The notes under the pieces: model-generated
What the model saw: only the letters and a program-made list of their open reading frames with translations
Told to the model about the DNA's origin: nothing
Database searches by the model: none
Made by a program: the position numbers and the translations under genes
Assembly: GCA_945861535.1 (NCBI GenBank)
Contig: CAMAUZ010000018.1
Span: 1-64,000, forward strand
DNA from: Akkermansia muciniphila
Lineage (GTDB): Bacteria; Verrucomicrobiota; Verrucomicrobiia; Limisphaerales; BJHT01
DNA length: 64,000 nucleotides
Reading direction: 5' to 3'
In this document: positions 15,856 to 24,787 of the stretch, one piece after another
How positions within the stretch are numbered: position 1 is the first letter of the stretch
Layout: every line of letters begins with the position of its first letter

Positions 15856-17136
15856 ATGTCCGCTGTTTTCCCCAGAGTATTTCGTGTCCGGCAGAAGTTT
15901 GAACGTGCTGTCGTCGCCGATGTCGCGGCGGAGGTGCGCGAGGAGTTGGGGCGCATTGGGATTGCGGCGCGGGTGCGGCCGGGGCAGAGCGTGGCGATCA
16001 CGGGCGGCAGCCGGGGGATCACGAACATTCACCTCATACTCAAGGCGGCGGTGGAGTTTTTTCAGGGGTTGGGCGCGCAACCGTTTATCGTCGCGGCGAT
16101 GGGCAGTCATGGCGGCGGCACGGCGGAGGGACAGCGGGCAATCTTGGCGAATTACGGCATCACCGAGACGTTTTGCGGCTGTCCGATTCGTACGAGCATG
16201 GAGACGGCGGTGATCGACCAGACGCCCGAGGGCGTGCCCGTTCACTTCGGGCGCGACGCGCTGGCGGCCGATCATGTGCTGGTCGTGGGCCGCGTGAAAC
16301 CGCACACGGAACTCTTCGGCGATCACCAGAGCGGGCTGATGAAAATGCTGCTCATCGGTCTGGGCAAACACGAGGGCGCGAAGATATATCACCGCGCGTT
16401 TGTGGATTACTCGCTCGACCAGATTGTCCGCAGCGTGGGCCGACGCGTCATCGAGAAGGGCCGCATTCTCGCGGGCCTTGGCATCGTGGAGAATGCCTAC
16501 GACGAGACGGGCCTCATCCGCGCGGTGCTGCCGCACGAGCTGGAGGCGCAGGATCGCGAACTGCTCGCGCTGGCGCGCCGATGGCTGCCGCGTCTGCCGT
16601 TCGACCACGCGGACTTGCTGCTGGTCGATGAGATGGGCAAGGAGATTTCCGGCTGCGGCATGGACACCAACGTCATCGGCCGCAAGCACCACGAGCACGG
16701 CGCGGGACCGGATGAATTTCCGAAGATCAAGCGCATCGCCGTCCGCAGCCTCACTGAGCAGACCCACGGCAACGCGACGGGCCTGGGCAAGTCCGAGTTC
16801 TGCCTCACGCGCGTGGTCGAAGCGATGGACCCGAGCATCACCTACATCAATGTGACGACCGCGTGTTTCCCACAGGTCGGCATGATCCCGCCGCACTACG
16901 CCAGCGACCGCGAACTGCTCACCGTGGCGCTGGCGACCATCGGCCTGACCGAGCCGCCGCACGCGAAATTCCTCTGGATTCGCAACACGCTGCATGTCGA
17001 AGAGGTCGAGTGCGGCGAGGCGTTTCTGTCGCTGGCGCACGGGCGTGATGATTTGGAAATTCTGACCGCGCCGCGTGAACTGGAGTTTGATGCGGACGGG
17101 ATGCTGCCGCGGACGATGGCGGAGCTGGAGACGTAA
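15856..17136 (+). CDS. LarA-like (DUF2088-type) protein
   Basis: A 426-residue cytoplasmic protein similar in outline to the lactate racemase LarA / DUF2088 superfamily. An early GxSRGITNIH loop (about residues 54-63) and AAMGSHGGGTAEGQRAIL (about 78-95) match the N-terminal substrate-binding region of such proteins, where LarA has a TG-x-HR motif. GRVKPHTELFGDHQSGLMKM further on is a conserved His-rich stretch. The lysine that carries the nickel-pincer cofactor in LarA cannot be assigned by eye. It may be a 2-hydroxyacid racemase or epimerase, but that is inference. The ATG at 15856 is preferred, since the upstream extension is repeat-derived. Confidence 0.65.
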   Translation: MSAVFPRVFRVRQKFERAVVADVAAEVREELGRIGIAARVRPGQSVAITGGSRGITNIHLILKAAVEFFQGLGAQPFIVAAMGSHGGGTAEGQRAILANYGITETFCGCPIRTSMETAVIDQTPEGVPVHFGRDALAADHVLVVGRVKPHTELFGDHQSGLMKMLLIGLGKHEGAKIYHRAFVDYSLDQIVRSVGRRVIEKGRILAGLGIVENAYDETGLIRAVLPHELEAQDRELLALARRWLPRLPFDHADLLLVDEMGKEISGCGMDTNVIGRKHHEHGAGPDEFPKIKRIAVRSLTEQTHGNATGLGKSEFCLTRVVEAMDPSITYINVTTACFPQVGMIPPHYASDRELLTVALATIGLTEPPHAKFLWIRNTLHVEEVECGEAFLSLAHGRDDLEILTAPRELEFDADGMLPRTMAELET

Positions 17137-17179
17137 CCGTGAGCGAGAATTTGGCAGCCGGTTGGGGAGGGCGGGGGGG

Positions 17180-17385
17180 GAAAGCTCAAAGCTCAAAGGC
17201 TAAAGCTCAAAGAAATTGCCAATTGCCAATCGCCAAAGGTCGATGGTCGATGCGGTGGGAAGGATTCTGGCCGTGGTATTGGCCCCGTCTGTGGGCGTTC
17301 GCGCGCAGGATTTCGCGGGACTGGGTTGGTCCTTGTTCCTTTGAACTTCCCTTGAGCTTTGGGCTTTGAGCTTTGAGCTTTTTCC
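17180..17385. repeat. Inverted repeat with AAAGCTC heptad arms (family A, copy 2)
   Basis: The left arm (17180-17213) is AAAGCTCAAAGCTCAAAGGC followed by another unit, without the AAGGGAAG cap. The right arm (17344-17385) reads AACTTCCCTTGAGCTTTGGG plus two CTTTGAG units. The core is about 130 bp with a CCTTGTTCCTTTG tract next to the right arm, as in other copies. The element fills the spacer before the DUF1648 gene. Confidence 0.82.
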
Positions 17386-17419
17386 CGCCGGTAAGTCGAT
17401 GTGAAGCAATTGAGAACTC

Positions 17420-17932
17420 ATGAGAATCACCCCGGTCCGATTCAGCGCGCTGACCTTCATCGGCGTTCTCTTGATCACAGCGTTGCAAATGGCGAGCTAC
17501 CACCCGCGCCTCCCGGAAAAGCTGGCGACGCATTTCGATGCGGCGGGCCGGGCCAACGGCTGGATGAGCAAGGACGGCTTCTTCGTATTTCACCTCGTGC
17601 TACTTGGCGTCTTCGGCGCGGTCTTCGGATTGCTGCCGCGCTGGCTCGGTCGCATCCCGAATTCCCTGATCAATCTTCCGCACAAAGACTACTGGCTGGC
17701 ACCTGAACGCCGCGCCGCGAGCCTCGCGGACGTCGCGGATGCGATGGCTTTCCTCGGCGCTCTCACCTTGGTCTTCTTCGCCATCATCGGCGAACTCACC
17801 CTCCGCGCGAACCTGCTCCCCAAGCCGCGGCTCGGCGGGGAAATCTGGTGGCTGCTCGGCGGTTACGGCGTCGTGTTGCTCGTCTGGATCATCCGCCTCC
17901 TCCGCCGCTTTCCGCGGCTGCCGGTGGAGTGA
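17420..17932 (+). CDS. DUF1648 domain membrane protein
   Basis: A 170-residue membrane protein. Residues 35-52 (EKLATHFDAAGRANGWMS) are the DUF1648 signature, the periplasmic or external loop HF-x-x-x-G-x-x-x-x-W also found in SdpI-type immunity proteins. Four hydrophobic segments are seen (about 10-27, 55-75, 108-125 and 140-160). The function of this family is unknown apart from SdpI-like immunity and sensing roles in Bacillus. It stands alone between a repeat and a convergent restriction gene. Confidence 0.75.
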   Translation: MRITPVRFSALTFIGVLLITALQMASYHPRLPEKLATHFDAAGRANGWMSKDGFFVFHLVLLGVFGAVFGLLPRWLGRIPNSLINLPHKDYWLAPERRAASLADVADAMAFLGALTLVFFAIIGELTLRANLLPKPRLGGEIWWLLGGYGVVLLVWIIRLLRRFPRLPVE

Positions 17933-18033
17933 GCTTCCTTGGTCCAGTTGGCTCCACCTGATTGAGCGGAACCAAGCCGATGCTTCGCAAAGGGAATTGC
18001 GGCTGGGTGAGTTGTTGTCAGCCCGCAGCGGCC

Positions 18034-19746
18034 TCAAATCGTCAGCGCCCAGACGGCCTTCGCCACTTTCGCGAGGTCGCCCTGCCGTTTCGCGATCGTC
18101 TCTTCGGTCCACTCGCCAAATCGCGCCAGCTCCTGCGAAGTGCGATACTGGGACTGCGCATACACCGCCTGTTTTTGCGCGAAAGGTGCGTTGCCGGCTT
18201 GCTGGCCGTTCAGCCCCCGCTCCAGCAACGAGTAGTTGCCCACGCGCTCGCAGCTGCGTTCGTGGGCTTCGCCGACAAAATGTTCCCAGCCCGTGTCACC
18301 TGGATTCTCCGGCAGAATGTGCTCGACCGTGGCGGTCATCGCTTCGTCGGTGAGGTCGGCTCCGCTGAGTTGTCTTTCGATCTTCGCGAGGAGATAGCGC
18401 AGCCGTTTGCCGGAAGTGCCGCGATTTTTCAGCCGCAGCGCCGCAAAATCCGCCTCGAACTCCGTGTCCGGAATGTAAATGGGCCGCAGCGCCTGCCGCA
18501 CCGCAGCGAGCGTGGTGGCGGTGCTGCGCCGAACCTCCAGAGCCGCCCGGTTGTACACCTCCTCCAGGATGTGCGTGCTGCGGCGGCCGACACCGTTGAA
18601 TCGCACCGACAACACCGCGCAGTAGCGCAGTATCTCCACCAATTCCCGGGGAGCCGTGAACACGTCTTTTGCGGCGAGGACGAGCGGTGTGAACTGCGAG
18701 ACGTTGAAAAGGTTGAGCACGCGCACCTGGTCGCGGGCACCTGGATAATCCAACCAAAACGGACTGGAAAAATCGTTGAGCGCCTCGAACCACGCCGCGT
18801 CCTGCTCCAGCCGGTCGAGCAGCCCAAACACCTGATCCAGCGTCGTCACCTCCCGCTTGATGGTTTTGAAGAGTTGCTTCTGGCGCACGTATTCCCGGTG
18901 CGAGTTCAGGTGATGCCGCAGGAAATCTGGGAAGCTGGCGATGCCGACCCGGGCGGTGATGCGCGCCCATTGGCGTAGCACTGGGTCCATCTGCGATTTG
19001 CTGAGCCGGTCCGCCAGCGAGAGCAGGTAGTTCTTCAACAGATCGGTTTCGGTCAACTCAAGGCCGCGGGCATTGAGCGTCTCGAAGACGGTGTAGGCAC
19101 TCACCTGGTCCTGCACCCGCACGCTGATGAAGACCAGCCGCTCGGAGACGATCTCGCTGATGAAACCGGCCACTTCCTCGCCCTTCTGCCGACGCGAGAA
19201 TTTCTCCTTCACCTTGCCCTTGAAAAACTGGAAGCACTCCCACAGCAGTCGCTCCGAATCGCGCAGTCCGCGAAGTCCACCCTGCGGTGGTTTGCGCTGG
19301 GCGAGGTTCAACTGGAAAAAGTCGTCGTCGTTGGCGTTGAGCTTGAGCTTGGGCGTGATCCGCAGGCTCGCCTCGTCTTTCGCGCCGAGGTAGCGCCCTT
19401 CCAACAGTTCGGCCCGCTCTTGATTGGCGGTCGGCTCGACGCCCGCCCGCGCCAGTTCGTAGAGGTAATCCGCGCAGGCGAGAATCAGGATGCTCAACGT
19501 CGCCATCCGCTGCTGTCCGTCGATGATGCGGAACTGTTTCCGCTCGCCGCTCTCCAGCACCAGCGCGCCCATGTAGTGGTCCTCGCGGCTGGCCTCGATG
19601 GTCAGCAGGTCTTCCCACAGATCCTCCCAATGCTCGGCCTTCCACGAGTAGTCGCGCTGGTACGGCGGCACGCTGTAGCTCTTCCCGTTGCTGAGAAGCT
19701 CTTTCAGGTCTTCCGTGTCCGTATTGAGCAAAGCGCTGCGTGCCAT
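18034..19746 (-). CDS. DUF262/DUF1524 protein, single-chain GmrSD-type restriction enzyme
   Basis: A 570-residue protein joining the two halves of GmrSD-type modification-dependent restriction systems, which cut DNA with modified cytosines. The DUF262 (GmrS-like, ParB/sulfiredoxin-type nucleotidase) part has the motifs VPPYQRDYSW (about 26-35) and IDGQQRMATL (75-84). A middle segment has ETLNARGLELTETDLLKNYL, typical of DUF262. The C-terminal DUF1524 (GmrD-like HNH nuclease) shows VEHILPEN with H476 and, later, GNYSLLERGLN. All hallmark residues are present, so it looks active. It stands alone and can be read as an anti-phage gene; together with hsdR it is the second restriction gene in the window. 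Confidence 0.88.
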   Translation of the reverse strand: MARSALLNTDTEDLKELLSNGKSYSVPPYQRDYSWKAEHWEDLWEDLLTIEASREDHYMGALVLESGERKQFRIIDGQQRMATLSILILACADYLYELARAGVEPTANQERAELLEGRYLGAKDEASLRITPKLKLNANDDDFFQLNLAQRKPPQGGLRGLRDSERLLWECFQFFKGKVKEKFSRRQKGEEVAGFISEIVSERLVFISVRVQDQVSAYTVFETLNARGLELTETDLLKNYLLSLADRLSKSQMDPVLRQWARITARVGIASFPDFLRHHLNSHREYVRQKQLFKTIKREVTTLDQVFGLLDRLEQDAAWFEALNDFSSPFWLDYPGARDQVRVLNLFNVSQFTPLVLAAKDVFTAPRELVEILRYCAVLSVRFNGVGRRSTHILEEVYNRAALEVRRSTATTLAAVRQALRPIYIPDTEFEADFAALRLKNRGTSGKRLRYLLAKIERQLSGADLTDEAMTATVEHILPENPGDTGWEHFVGEAHERSCERVGNYSLLERGLNGQQAGNAPFAQKQAVYAQSQYRTSQELARFGEWTEETIAKRQGDLAKVAKAVWALTI

Positions 19747-19798
19747 AAGTGAGGGTGAGATTACACAGGGCCTAACGAATGGAAAGACTCCGCGCCCG

Positions 19799-19956
19799 CG
19801 TAGCGCAGACTTCCCAGTCTGCTGTATCGCGGGTTTCTAAACCCGCGGGCGGTCCGGCTGCCCACAACGCCTCGCCTTTCCGCACGCGCCCCGAACACAG
19901 CCGCGCCTGCCGATTTGGAAATCGGCGATACAGCAGGTTCTGAAACCCGCGCTACG
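19799..19956. repeat. Palindrome cluster with GTAGCGC outer arms
   Basis: The spacer between the GmrSD and DUF1501 genes (348 bases) holds two facing arms. The left arm (19799-19850) contains GCAGACTTCCCAGTCTGC and CGCGGGTTTCTAAACCCGCG. The right arm (19903-19956) contains GCCGATTTGGAAATCGGC and GCAGGTTCTGAAACCCGC. The outermost bases GTAGCGC and GCGCTAC pair. The hairpins have the same small loops (TCC, CT, GG) as the four-hairpin elements but different stems. I see no gene here. Confidence 0.75.
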
Positions 19957-20094
19957 GGGGCCGTACGCGGATGCGCCCCGGCCGGAGCGGGCCGTTCGGC
20001 TGCGGAGAGTTTCATCACGGCGCTGCCACGATTGAAGGGAGATCCTCCGGCGAGGGCGACGCGAGCATCGGGTTCGCGCTTACCGCCCCGCACT

Positions 20095-21654
20095 TCAACC
20101 GAGCAACTCCCTCACCACCCGCGCGTGGGTGACCTCGGGATCGGTCAGGCTCGCGGGGCGGCCTTCGTGGGGGAAGGTGAGGCGGTGGTGGTCGAGGCCG
20201 AGGGTGTGGAGGAGCGTGGCGTGGAAGTCGGAGACGGTGACGACGTCCTGCACGGAGCGGTAGCCGAAGTCGTCGGTCGCGCCGTGGATGTGGCCGGCGC
20301 GGAAGCCACCGCCGGCGGCCCAGAGCGAGAAGGCGTGGCGGTTGTGGTCGCGGCCGTCCTTGCCCTGCGAGATCGGGAGGCGGCCGAATTCGCCGGTCCA
20401 GAGGACGGCGGTGGTGTCGAGGAGACCGCGTTGTTGCAGGTCGCGGACGAGGGCGGCGCTGGGCTGGTCGGTGCGGGCGCAGAGGCTTTTCAGGCGTTCG
20501 GCGTTTTTGTCGTGGGTGTCCCAGGGCTGGCCGTTGAGGAAGAGTTGGACGTAGCGGACGCCGCGCTCGACGAGGCGGCGCGCGAGGAGGCAGCGGCGGC
20601 CGTATTCGGCGGTCACTGGGTTGTCGAGGCCGTACATGCGCTGCGTGGCGACGGATTCGCCGGAGAGGTCGAGGGCTTCGGGCACGGCGAGTTGCATGCG
20701 GGCGGCGGTCTCGAAATTGGCGATGCGCGCGGTGAGTTCGCTGTTCTCGGGATAGCGGGCGGCGTGGCCGCGATTGAGCGTTTTGAGGAAAGCGAGCTGG
20801 TTGTCGCGCGCGGCGGCGGACGTGCCCGCGGGCGTGTGGAGATTGAAGACGGGCGTGCTGCCGCTGCGGAAGGGCGTGCCTTGATAGACGGCGGGGAGCC
20901 AGCCGGAGGACCAGTTGCGTTCGCCATCGACGGGCAGGCCGCCGGGGTCGGCGAGGACGACGTAGGCGGGGAGGTTTTCGTTTTCCGTGCCGAGTCCGTA
21001 GAGCACCCATGAGCCGAGGCTCGGCAGGCCCGCGAGGAAGCGTCCGGTGTGGATGATGCGCAGGGCGGATTCGTGATCGACGGAGCCGGTGCTCATCGAG
21101 CGCACGAGGGTGATGTGGTCGGCGATGCTCGCGGTGTGGGGAAGGAGTTCGGAGAGTTCCATGCCGCACTGGCCGTGGCGCTGAAACTGGAAGGGCGAGG
21201 CGAGGACGTTGCCGGCTTGTTTGTCGAAGTGAATCTCGAGCGGGCCGGCGGTGTAGGGTTTGCCGCCGTATTTGGTGAGCGCGGGCTTGGGATCGAAGAG
21301 GTCCATCTGGCTCGGTCCGCCGTGTTGGAAGAGGCTGATGACGGCGCGGGCGCGCGGCGCGAAATGGCCGGGAGAGGATGAGGCTGGAACTGGCGCGGCG
21401 TGGGCAGTGGGTGGGAGGAGGTGCTGAAGCGCGAGGAAACCGAGACCGCCGGCGGAGCGGCCGAGGAAGGCGCGGCGGGTGAGGTCGGGGGTGCTGAGCA
21501 CGGAGCGCCGAGCATTGCTCGGCTCGGACGGTCGCGGCGGGTTCGGGCCGAGCAATGCTCGGCGCTCCGGGGCGGGGGCGGTGAGCGCGCTCGTATCGGA
21601 GGAGGTTAGAGTTTCCTTACGTCGTCTCCTACAAGTGGGGGCGGGGGTTTTCAT
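20095..21654 (-). CDS. DUF1501 protein with TAT-type signal and an embedded palindrome
   Basis: A 519-residue DUF1501 protein (alkaline-phosphatase/sulfatase-like fold), probably exported by the Tat system. A twin-arginine signal TRRAFLGRSAGGLGFLALQ lies at about residues 58-77, later than usual, because residues about 29-51 are encoded by the palindrome at 21501-21569. The mature part shows ISLFQHGGPSQMDLFDPKPA (about 110-129) and VLWTGEFGRLP, both characteristic. DUF1501 genes nearly always follow a DUF1549/DUF1553 gene in Planctomycetes and Verrucomicrobia, as here: the ATG overlaps the stop of the upstream gene (ATGA). The biochemical role of the pair is unknown. Confidence 0.9.
   Translation of the reverse strand: MKTPAPTCRRRRKETLTSSDTSALTAPAPERRALLGPNPPRPSEPSNARRSVLSTPDLTRRAFLGRSAGGLGFLALQHLLPPTAHAAPVPASSSPGHFAPRARAVISLFQHGGPSQMDLFDPKPALTKYGGKPYTAGPLEIHFDKQAGNVLASPFQFQRHGQCGMELSELLPHTASIADHITLVRSMSTGSVDHESALRIIHTGRFLAGLPSLGSWVLYGLGTENENLPAYVVLADPGGLPVDGERNWSSGWLPAVYQGTPFRSGSTPVFNLHTPAGTSAAARDNQLAFLKTLNRGHAARYPENSELTARIANFETAARMQLAVPEALDLSGESVATQRMYGLDNPVTAEYGRRCLLARRLVERGVRYVQLFLNGQPWDTHDKNAERLKSLCARTDQPSAALVRDLQQRGLLDTTAVLWTGEFGRLPISQGKDGRDHNRHAFSLWAAGGGFRAGHIHGATDDFGYRSVQDVVTVSDFHATLLHTLGLDHHRLTFPHEGRPASLTDPEVTHARVVRELLG
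21501..21569. repeat. Palindrome inside the DUF1501 gene (69 bp, 23-bp arms)
   Basis: Perfect arms at 21501-21523 and 21547-21569, core 23 bp. Each arm contains GAGCGCCGAGCATTGCTCGG or its complement. The length is 69 bp, a multiple of three, so insertion kept the reading frame; it adds about 23 residues (PERRALLG..SNARRS) before the twin-arginine signal. The same palindrome occurs at 63409-63473 in another gene. Confidence 0.9.
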
Positions 21655-24551
21655 TCGAGATAGAGAAAGTTTTGGCTGGCGAGGAGGGATTGGCAGAGGT
21701 CGGTCCAGGCTTGGTGCTCGGGGTTTTTGGATTTGTTCGCGCGATGGAGGGCGGTTTGGGATTCGAGGAAGGCGAGGGCGGCGGTGTGTTCGTCGGCGCG
21801 CGGCGGGCGGGCGGCGGTGAGTTGGAAGGCGGTGCGGAGGCGGGCGACGGTTTCTTTACCGGCGAGTTCTTCCAGACGTTGCGCGAGGTCGGCGGCGCGG
21901 CGGATGGCGAAGTCGGAATTCAGCAGGCTCAGGGACTGGAGCGGCATGGTCGTCGCGGCGCGGCGCGTGCAGTTGAAGACAATCGAGGGCGCATCGAAGA
22001 CGGTGAGGAAGGTGGGCACCTGGCTGCGGCGTTGTTGCAGGAAGACGGAGCGGGCGCGGCCGTCGGGGCTGGTTTCCTCGACGATGGTTTCGCCGACGCC
22101 GTCGCGTTTGGTGGGGACGTAGGCGCCGCTGGATTTCGCGCCGAGCTGGCCGGCGGCGGCGAGCATTCCGTCGCGGATGGCTTCGGCGTCGAGACGGCGC
22201 AGGGGGAAACGCCAGAGCTTGAGATTGTCGGCGTCGCGGGCGAGGGCTTCAGCGCGCGGCGCGCTGGATTGCTGGAAGGCGGCGGAGGTGGCGAGGAGGC
22301 GGTGGATGGGTTTGAGCTGCCAGCCGTTGGCGACGAGTTCGGATGCGAGCCATTCGAGCAGCTCGGGATGCGATGGCGCGGCACCGCTGAGGCCGAAGTT
22401 GTCGGGCGTCTCGACGAGGCCGCGGCCGAAGTAATGCTGCCAGACGCGATTGACCGTGACGCGCGCGAGCAGGGCGGACTGCGGCGAGTTCGGCTCGGTG
22501 AGCCAGTTCGCCCATGCCAGGCGGCGTCCGGTGCCGCGTGTGGTGGTGGACGCGGGCGCGAGGAGCGTGTTGGTGCCGGCGTTGCTGAGGAAGGCGAAGG
22601 TCGCAGGCTCGATTTTTTCGCCGGGCGTCTGGTGATTGCCGCGGTCGAGCAGGCGCACGACGGGCGGTTCCTTGGCGAGGTCGCTCACCCACGCGATGCG
22701 GCCGGGCTTGGGTTGGCGACGTGTGGCGAGCTGTTTGGTGGCGTCGTCGAAGGCTTTGCGTTTCGCGGCGGATTGTTCGCGGAAGATTTTTTCGGCGGCG
22801 GCGAGTTTCTCGGAGGACGCGGCGGGTGAGCGCTCGATGCGGACGTTGTCCACAATGAAACTGCGGCCGCAGCAGTACTCGAACGCGAAGCCGCCGTCGG
22901 GCAGGTCGGCGGCGGCGAGTTTGAGCGGCGCGCCGTCGGGGACGTGGTCCACGAGATGTTCGAGCGCGAAATCGTCGTCGCCGCGGCGGGTGACGCGGAC
23001 GCCGTAATTGCGTCCGGCTTGGTAGGGTTCCTTGCCGAGCTGGCCGCGCGATTTGGAATCTTTGCCGGGATAATCCACCACCACGACCGCGCCGCCGGCG
23101 GGATTGCCGTCGAGGAGGATGTTGCCGCCGCGGACGGGGCCGTCGTGATTGAAATCTCGCGCGGCGATGAAGAACGCCACGCGCTCGGCGGGCTTGCCCT
23201 TGTCGTCGAGCTTCAGCGCCACGAGGTCAAACGTGGCCTCGATCCATTCTCCGGTGCGCGCGGGACGCCAGTGGAAGGACTGCGTCGTCGCGAGCCAGCG
23301 GTCGCCGTTTTGGCCGGACTCGATGATGCGCAAAGTGCCGTTGGTTTGGAGCGCGGCGGGTGCGGCGGGCGAGTCGAGTTTCACGGGCGGAGTGCCGCCG
23401 GGGAGATTGTCGCCGGGCGCGGTGGCGGACCAGCGGGCGGCGAGGGCATTAGTGCCGGAGAAATCATCGCTAAAGAGAAGCTCGCCCGCGGGCCGGTGGT
23501 CGCGCAGCCACGCGGCGAGATCGGCGCGGAGCCGCTTGGTTTCGTGGTCGAGAGAGTTTTCGAGTGCCTGCCAGCGTTCCATTTCGCCCGGCAGCGCGGC
23601 CTGGATGATGCGGTCTTTGGGCGTGATCCATTTTTCGATGTTGAAGGCGGGATAAAGCACGGCTTGGAGGCGGTAGTAATCGCGCTGCGTGACGGGCTCG
23701 AATTTGTGGTCGTGGCATTTGGCGCATTGGAGCGTGAGGCCGAGCAGACTGGAGCCGATGATCTGCATCGTGGCTTCGAGCGCGTAGTAGCGGTCGGTGC
23801 GGACTTCCTCGGGATTGCCGTCGCTCTCGGCGGTGCCGTCCTGGCCGTTGCGGAGAAAGTGGGTGGCCTCGAGGAGATCAATGATTTCGGGCGTGGCGGC
23901 GGTGCCGGGCGTCCACGCGGCGAGTTCGTCGCCGGCGAGCTGGGCGCGGACAAATTGATCGAACGGCAGGTCGCGATTCACGGCGCGAATCACCCAGTCG
24001 CGGTAGCGATAGGCGAGCGGACGGTCGGAGTCGGCGGAGAAGTAGCCGTTGGAATCGGCGTAGCCCGCGGCGTCGAGCCAGTGTTTTCCCCAGCGTTCGC
24101 CGAAGCGCGCCGAGGCGAGATAGCGGTCGGCCGCCCGCGCGATGGCGTGGGGCGAATCGTCGCGCGCGAAGGCTTCGATTTCCTCGGGCGTGGGCGGCAG
24201 GCCGGTGAGCGTGAAGGCGAGGCGGCGGAGGAGCGCGTCCTTTGGTGCGCGCGGCGAGAGCGAGAGTCCGTCGGCGGCGAGCGCGCGGGCGAGGAAGGCG
24301 TCGATGGGATGCGCGGACGGGGCAGGGGAGGTCGGTGGGGCGGGAATGGGCGGGCGTTGGAGTGGCTGGAAGGCCCAGTGTTTGCGGGCATTCGCGAGGG
24401 GTTTTGCGGAGGAGTCCGCCGCGCGGGTGGCGAGCGGGATGACGAGCATGGCGACCGAAAATGCGGCGAGCGAAAACACCCGCCGACTCCCCGCGTTCCG
24501 GAAAAGGCCGGAAACAAAGGCTGCTGCGCGCGCTGCATCAAAGGGCGTCAT
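21651..24551 (-). CDS. DUF1549 and DUF1553 domain protein (PSCyt2/PSD1 type)
   Basis: A 966-residue exported protein. I use the ATG at 24551, giving an N-terminal hydrophobic segment (about residues 28-45). DUF1549 (PSCyt2) spans about 80-300 and contains LTGLPPTPEEIEAF, ERWGKHWLDAAGYADS and a CAKCH motif (276-280) that could bind haem or metal. A central beta-rich region (about 380-590, with FSDDFSG and FIVDNVRI) resembles a lectin/LamG-like domain. DUF1553 (PSD1) follows, with LAWANWLTEPNSPQSALLAR and PDNFGLSGAAPSHPELLEWL. It lacks the N-terminal PSCyt1 domain found in longer relatives. Its stop overlaps the start of the DUF1501 gene. Confidence 0.9.
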   Translation of the reverse strand: MTPFDAARAAAFVSGLFRNAGSRRVFSLAAFSVAMLVIPLATRAADSSAKPLANARKHWAFQPLQRPPIPAPPTSPAPSAHPIDAFLARALAADGLSLSPRAPKDALLRRLAFTLTGLPPTPEEIEAFARDDSPHAIARAADRYLASARFGERWGKHWLDAAGYADSNGYFSADSDRPLAYRYRDWVIRAVNRDLPFDQFVRAQLAGDELAAWTPGTAATPEIIDLLEATHFLRNGQDGTAESDGNPEEVRTDRYYALEATMQIIGSSLLGLTLQCAKCHDHKFEPVTQRDYYRLQAVLYPAFNIEKWITPKDRIIQAALPGEMERWQALENSLDHETKRLRADLAAWLRDHRPAGELLFSDDFSGTNALAARWSATAPGDNLPGGTPPVKLDSPAAPAALQTNGTLRIIESGQNGDRWLATTQSFHWRPARTGEWIEATFDLVALKLDDKGKPAERVAFFIAARDFNHDGPVRGGNILLDGNPAGGAVVVVDYPGKDSKSRGQLGKEPYQAGRNYGVRVTRRGDDDFALEHLVDHVPDGAPLKLAAADLPDGGFAFEYCCGRSFIVDNVRIERSPAASSEKLAAAEKIFREQSAAKRKAFDDATKQLATRRQPKPGRIAWVSDLAKEPPVVRLLDRGNHQTPGEKIEPATFAFLSNAGTNTLLAPASTTTRGTGRRLAWANWLTEPNSPQSALLARVTVNRVWQHYFGRGLVETPDNFGLSGAAPSHPELLEWLASELVANGWQLKPIHRLLATSAAFQQSSAPRAEALARDADNLKLWRFPLRRLDAEAIRDGMLAAAGQLGAKSSGAYVPTKRDGVGETIVEETSPDGRARSVFLQQRRSQVPTFLTVFDAPSIVFNCTRRAATTMPLQSLSLLNSDFAIRRAADLAQRLEELAGKETVARLRTAFQLTAARPPRADEHTAALAFLESQTALHRANKSKNPEHQAWTDLCQSLLASQNFLYLE

Positions 24552-24787
24552 GGTTGGAAAGGATGGCCGTTGACCGCCGGACCGTCGGCAAAATTCGCTG
24601 CTCAAGATGCGCCGCAAGGCGCAAAGCACGGACCAACCCGCAGTCACACGGACAAAAAATGTGGGGTCTTTGCCAATCGCTGAACAGACAGGTTTTGTCG
24701 CCAGCACCACGCTGCAACCAGATCATTGAGAGTGCTGCGCGGCTGACGGTGCTCAACCTTGCCCGGGGCTGCGGAGAGAAAGGGTTT

